A stretch of DNA of 64,000 bases from DASSSY01 sp035708205. Lineage in GTDB: Bacteria > Bacteroidota > Bacteroidia > Chitinophagales > Chitinophagaceae. The position numbers were made by a program, and so were the translations under genes. Below are positions 60,497 through 64,000 of the stretch, piece after piece. The notes under the pieces were generated by a model. It was not told the origin of the DNA. It worked only from the letters and a program-made list of their open reading frames with translations, and did not search any database. The stretch is from contig DASSSY010000008.1 in assembly GCA_035708205.1 (NCBI GenBank), positions 186,001-250,000 on the forward strand, given 5' to 3'. Position 1 is the first letter of the stretch, and the number at the start of each line of letters is the position of its first letter.

Positions 60497-63400
60497 ATGA
60501 AAACAACAAACAAAACTTCGTATCCTCTCTGGAGGAGGTGGGCCGCTCCCGGGCTGCTCAGCCTGGGACTGGCCTTATGCTCACCCGGCAGCGGTTATGG
60601 CCAGGTTCTTGTTTCCGCCGATTTTACCGGGCAGGTTTTGCCTGCAGGTTGGCGCAATATTGATAACGGCTCATCCGGACAGGTTTGGCAGTTTACCAAT
60701 CCTGATGGCAGGGGCTTACCCACGGGTGGTAGCCCGGGGTTTGATGCTGATTTTACTATCCTGGATTCGGATAATTATGGCTCCGGGAATTCTCAAGATG
60801 CGAGTTTAGAAACAGATACTTTCAATGTTAGTAGTATGACCGGTGCCATTCAATTAAGTTTTGACCAAAATTATTATAATTGTTGTGGCTCTGTTGCTGA
60901 TGTGGACGTATGGAATGGGAGTACATGGACTAATGTGCTGGAGCAGACCTCTAACGATGTGGGCACAGTTAATTATCCTGATATGACGACAGCGGAGCAC
61001 ACTATCATTGATATTACTACTGCTTGCGGAGGCTCATCAACCGTCGTTGTTCGTTTTCATTATACGGGGAGCTGGGACTATTGGTGGGCCATAGATAATG
61101 TCAAAATTGAAAACATTACCTGCGGCAGTCCTGAAGCATTGTCCTCCGGCAGCTACACGACCTCCTCGGCAACCATTTCCTGGATGCCCTCCAATATCGG
61201 TACGCCGACCAATGGCTATCAATATTATTATAGCCTGTCTAACGCTGTACCAACGGCATCCACCCCGGCTTCTGGAAGCACAACGGATACTTTTGCCAAC
61301 CTTACCGGGCTAAATGCCAGCGCAACTTATTATTTCTGGGTACGTTCTCTTTGCAGCGCTACGGATACCAGCGACTGGTCACTTTCCCAGGCTTTCAATA
61401 CCGTTTGCGCAGCGATATCGGCATTGCCCTGGACAGAAGGCTTTGAGGGCTTGACCTCTTTGGGCTCGTCCAGCTTTCCCAATTGCTGGCTGAATGAAAG
61501 CGGCGATTGGGAGACTACCGATGAAGCAGACTATAACTTGCCCCATGAGGGGAATAATTATTTACGGGATGACTATAATGCCTCTGATGATTACATGTGG
61601 ACCCCGGCTTTTAGCCTGACGGCCGGAACAATGTACGCTTTTTCCTTTTATATGCAGGGCGATGGCTATACCGGTCCGGACTGGACAGTTGGCGTATTTT
61701 ATAATTCCAGCCAAAGTTCAACCGGTGCTACACAGCTGGGCAGTGATTTTGCTCCCCAAGGCTCAGGATCTCTGACCTATGGTGCCAATCCACAGGAAAA
61801 AAAGACATTTTATTTCACGCCGGCCACCTCCGGTGATTATTATTTTGGCTTAAAAGTATCGTCAAGCGGAGCCCCGTGGTATATAGCCTTTGATGACTTT
61901 AAAATGGACCTTGCACCGAGTTGCTTTGAACCGTCAGCGGTAAATGCCGGCAATATTACCAGGACAACGGCAGATATTACCTGGACAACACCTTACCAGC
62001 TCCCGGGCAATGGCTATGAATATTATATGGACACCACGAACACGGCGCCTACGGATACGACAACGGCTACCGGCACGTCAACGGATACCTTCGAGTCTGT
62101 ATCCGGGCTCACGGCCAATACGCAATATTATGTTTGGGTACGCTCGGTTTGCAGCGGCACGGACAAAAGCGTATGGACCGGTCCGGTCAGCTTTACCACG
62201 TTGTGTAATTCAACCACCGTTCCTTACATAGCCCCGATCGCGGCAGCCGTCACTCCGGGAATACCCGAATGTATGATCACCGAATTGTTGAACCCTAACG
62301 ATCCCGGCTGGTTTACCAGCTCTGATTATGCCAATGGCTTTACAGGCACTTACCTGGCCTGTACCTATACTGATGCTGGCTATGGCGCCCTGGACAGCTG
62401 GATATATACCCCCGGTCTGAACCTGACAGGTGGGAAAGTGTATAAGGTCAGCTTCAGGTATGGTAATAATTCAACTTATTACACCGAAAAATTAGCAGTG
62501 GCATTTGGTGATGCCTCATCTGCCACTGCCATGACCAATACGCTTTTCGACAATACCGATATCAGCATGGACGATGGTGTGGATACCACCGTTTATTTCA
62601 TCGCCCCGGCGACGGATACCTACTATGTCGGCTTCCATGCCCATTCCGATGAGAATGAATATGACCTTTATCTAAGTAATATTTCCGTGGATACCCTGCC
62701 TGCCTGCGCAACAGCGAGCACGCTCTCCGCGACAAATATTACGGCAACCGGCGCGGTCATCAGCTGGACCGGTACACAGGGCCATTATCTGATCGAATAC
62801 GGCCCAAGCGGATTTGCACCGGGAACCGGCACGCTGGTCAATTCCACGACCAATAGCTACACATTGAGCAATTTGGATCCGAACACCGCTTATGATTTTT
62901 ATGTGAAAGGTATTTGTGTGCCGGGCTTTGATTCTGCGGACTGGTCAGCGGCAAAGACCTTTTCTACTATTTGTAATGTACCTGCAAACAACCTTGGCCC
63001 CGACCTGATCCTGTGCTCGGGCAATTCCGCTACCCTTGGCACCGGTAACACGGCGGCCGGCACGACTTATCTGTGGAGCGACGGCTCTACCGGCAGTACC
63101 CTTGTCACCAGCAGCGCAGGCACTTATTATTGTACGGTTACCAACACCTTCGGGTGTAGCAAAGCTGATACTATTAACGTGACCATTGGCGTTAACCCGA
63201 CCGTTGATCTGGGTAATGATACCGGGATTTGCTCCGGCAGCTACATCACCCTGAACGCCGGCAACCAGCCGACAGGCTCTACTTATCTTTGGAGTAACGG
63301 TTCATCGGGTAATAGTTTGTCTGTTAATACCGCCGGAAGCTATTCCGTAGCGGTTACGAATGCCAGCGGCTGCATGGCTTCCGATACGGTAGACGTGACG

Positions 63401-64000
63401 GTTAATGCCCTACCTGTCGTTAACTTAGGCGCGGATACCGTTTTGTGTGCCGGAACGATAACCCTGTCGCCGGGCGGCCAGTCGGCCGGCAGCACCTACA
63501 TGTGGAGTGACGGATCGACCGGCGGCACGCTAATGGTGAGCGCTCTTGGTACTTATAGCGTAACGGTAACAACAGCTTCCGGCTGTACCGGTACGGATGC
63601 AATTAATATAAGCGCAGGCGCGGTTCCTGTTCTTGATTTGGGCGCGGATACTACATTTTGCAGTGGACATTCCGTGACTTTATCCGCTGGTCCGCAGGCG
63701 GCCGGCAGCACCTATCTTTGGAATGATGGTTCCGTAAGCAATACGCTGGCTGTAGCTACCGGAGGCCATTATTCCGTGACGGTAACCCTCCCAACCGGCT
63801 GCCACGCTTCGGATACCGTTACGGTTACGGTCACACAAACGCCCGTCATCAGTTTGGGGGCGGACACCATGATCTGTACCGGAACGGGCATTACTTTAGA
63901 TGCCGGCGTACAGGCGCCGGGCACGGCTTTTCTCTGGAGTACCTCGGATACGACGCAATCAGTTACCGTTACGGATTCCGGTATGTATAGCGTTGTGGCC
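60497..64000 (+). CDS. Giant repeat-containing surface/secreted protein; 3' end outside window
   Basis: Open from ATG 60497 to the last base: at least 1168 residues without a stop. Signal peptide after a basic start (WAAPGLLSLGLALCSPGSGYGQ). Modules in order: a jelly-roll/MAM-like domain (about 40-205, SFDQNYYNCCG... WWAIDNVKIE), a fibronectin-III-like module (about 210-300, YYFWVRSLCSATDTSDWS), a second jelly-roll (about 310-475), another FnIII (YYVWVRSVCSGTDKSVW), a third jelly-roll (about 590-735), a third FnIII, then tandem Ig/PKD-like repeats from about residue 832. This layout fits adhesins or enzymes exported by the type IX system, whose C-terminal sorting domain would lie beyond the edge. 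No catalytic domain is visible. Own promoter at 60377. Confidence 0.88.
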   Translation, partial: MKTTNKTSYPLWRRWAAPGLLSLGLALCSPGSGYGQVLVSADFTGQVLPAGWRNIDNGSSGQVWQFTNPDGRGLPTGGSPGFDADFTILDSDNYGSGNSQDASLETDTFNVSSMTGAIQLSFDQNYYNCCGSVADVDVWNGSTWTNVLEQTSNDVGTVNYPDMTTAEHTIIDITTACGGSSTVVVRFHYTGSWDYWWAIDNVKIENITCGSPEALSSGSYTTSSATISWMPSNIGTPTNGYQYYYSLSNAVPTASTPASGSTTDTFANLTGLNASATYYFWVRSLCSATDTSDWSLSQAFNTVCAAISALPWTEGFEGLTSLGSSSFPNCWLNESGDWETTDEADYNLPHEGNNYLRDDYNASDDYMWTPAFSLTAGTMYAFSFYMQGDGYTGPDWTVGVFYNSSQSSTGATQLGSDFAPQGSGSLTYGANPQEKKTFYFTPATSGDYYFGLKVSSSGAPWYIAFDDFKMDLAPSCFEPSAVNAGNITRTTADITWTTPYQLPGNGYEYYMDTTNTAPTDTTTATGTSTDTFESVSGLTANTQYYVWVRSVCSGTDKSVWTGPVSFTTLCNSTTVPYIAPIAAAVTPGIPECMITELLNPNDPGWFTSSDYANGFTGTYLACTYTDAGYGALDSWIYTPGLNLTGGKVYKVSFRYGNNSTYYTEKLAVAFGDASSATAMTNTLFDNTDISMDDGVDTTVYFIAPATDTYYVGFHAHSDENEYDLYLSNISVDTLPACATASTLSATNITATGAVISWTGTQGHYLIEYGPSGFAPGTGTLVNSTTNSYTLSNLDPNTAYDFYVKGICVPGFDSADWSAAKTFSTICNVPANNLGPDLILCSGNSATLGTGNTAAGTTYLWSDGSTGSTLVTSSAGTYYCTVTNTFGCSKADTINVTIGVNPTVDLGNDTGICSGSYITLNAGNQPTGSTYLWSNGSSGNSLSVNTAGSYSVAVTNASGCMASDTVDVTVNALPVVNLGADTVLCAGTITLSPGGQSAGSTYMWSDGSTGGTLMVSALGTYSVTVTTASGCTGTDAINISAGAVPVLDLGADTTFCSGHSVTLSAGPQAAGSTYLWNDGSVSNTLAVATGGHYSVTVTLPTGCHASDTVTVTVTQTPVISLGADTMICTGTGITLDAGVQAPGTAFLWSTSDTTQSVTVTDSGMYSVVA
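62990..64000 (+). repeat. Tandem Ig/PKD-like repeats of 71-72 residues
   Basis: Units start at about 62990, 63206, 63422, 63635 and 63851 (spacing 216, 216, 213, 216 bases). Consensus: LGADT.lCSG...TL.AG.Q..GSTYLWSDGS, then a short loop and GTYSVTVT...GC..SDTV.VTV. Four complete copies and a fifth cut by the window edge. Later units are more alike, pointing to recent duplication. Confidence 0.9.

Noticed and set aside
62990..64000. Regularly spaced repeats considered as CRISPR-like
   Set aside because: The repeats are coding, about 216 bases long and diverged, without spacers; they are protein repeats.
1..64000. tRNA genes, CRISPR arrays, replication origin
   Set aside because: I scanned the intergenic gaps by eye and saw no tRNA cloverleaf, no CRISPR and no DnaA-box cluster; a covariance-model search would be needed to be certain.

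Overview
The window looks like chromosomal DNA of a Bacteroidota bacterium, most likely from the Chitinophagaceae/Chitinophagales. This is inferred from TAnnTTTG-type promoters (twice with TTTG 18 nt upstream), the DUF6452/DUF6048 pair behind pheT, the infA-rpmJ-rpsM-rpsK-rpsD-rpoA-rplQ operon with a C-minus L36, a deoxyhypusine-synthase-like gene, tandem POT peptide transporters and a huge repeat-rich surface protein. No species can be named from the sequence alone.

Left part (1-12.5 kb, accessory): the 3' end of a Tc-toxin A subunit gene, then a 7.4-kb fused TcB-TcC (SpvB/TcdB/RHS) gene whose AT-rich 3' tip encodes a WHH-type HNH/ENDO VII-like nuclease, then an ATGA-overlapping small gene of the DUF2019 type that looks like a cognate immunity gene. 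The B-C gene carries five short GC-rich palindromic elements inserted without breaking the frame. Behind it lie an IS1-family transposase gene, three copies of a 20-bp motif, and a decayed, internally deleted copy of RHS sequence: a displaced-cassette graveyard.

12.5-20.7 kb: a leftward four-gene cassette of exported proteins (OmpA-type wall anchor, unknown secreted protein, lipoprotein, TPR protein with a glycine-rich tail), divergent from a TPR-histidine kinase/NarL-type regulator pair. A perfect palindrome sits in the divergent gap.

20.9-47.4 kb (mostly core): pheT with a coiled-coil protein and the DUF6452/6048 pair; an active/inactive M16 peptidase pair; UvrD-type helicase; S41 C-terminal processing protease; acyl-CoA carboxylase beta chain; GlmU-like protein and tpiA; a periplasmic-binding-fold protein; DinB-like protein; two POT transporters; pth; an L-threonylcarbamoyladenylate synthase family gene; paaZ; and the RNase P RNA gene rnpB, which has no protein entry and is recognised from its P1 helix and core motifs.

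47.4-60.1 kb: homogentisate dioxygenase, a GluR0-like ligand-gated potassium channel behind a deoxyhypusine-synthase-like gene, the alpha-type ribosomal operon (with the 38-codon rpmJ and an L17 that carries a C-terminal HhH domain), purM, a frameshifted nirK relic, and a lipid acyltransferase next to a C45 Ntn-hydrolase. 60.5-64 kb: a surface protein of more than 1168 residues runs off the right edge, with fibronectin-III-like modules followed by 71-72-residue Ig/PKD-like repeats.

The most unusual items are the Tc toxin with an apparent immunity gene, the in-frame palindromes in the same gene, the four-gene exported cassette with its two-component pair, and the GluR0-like channel.
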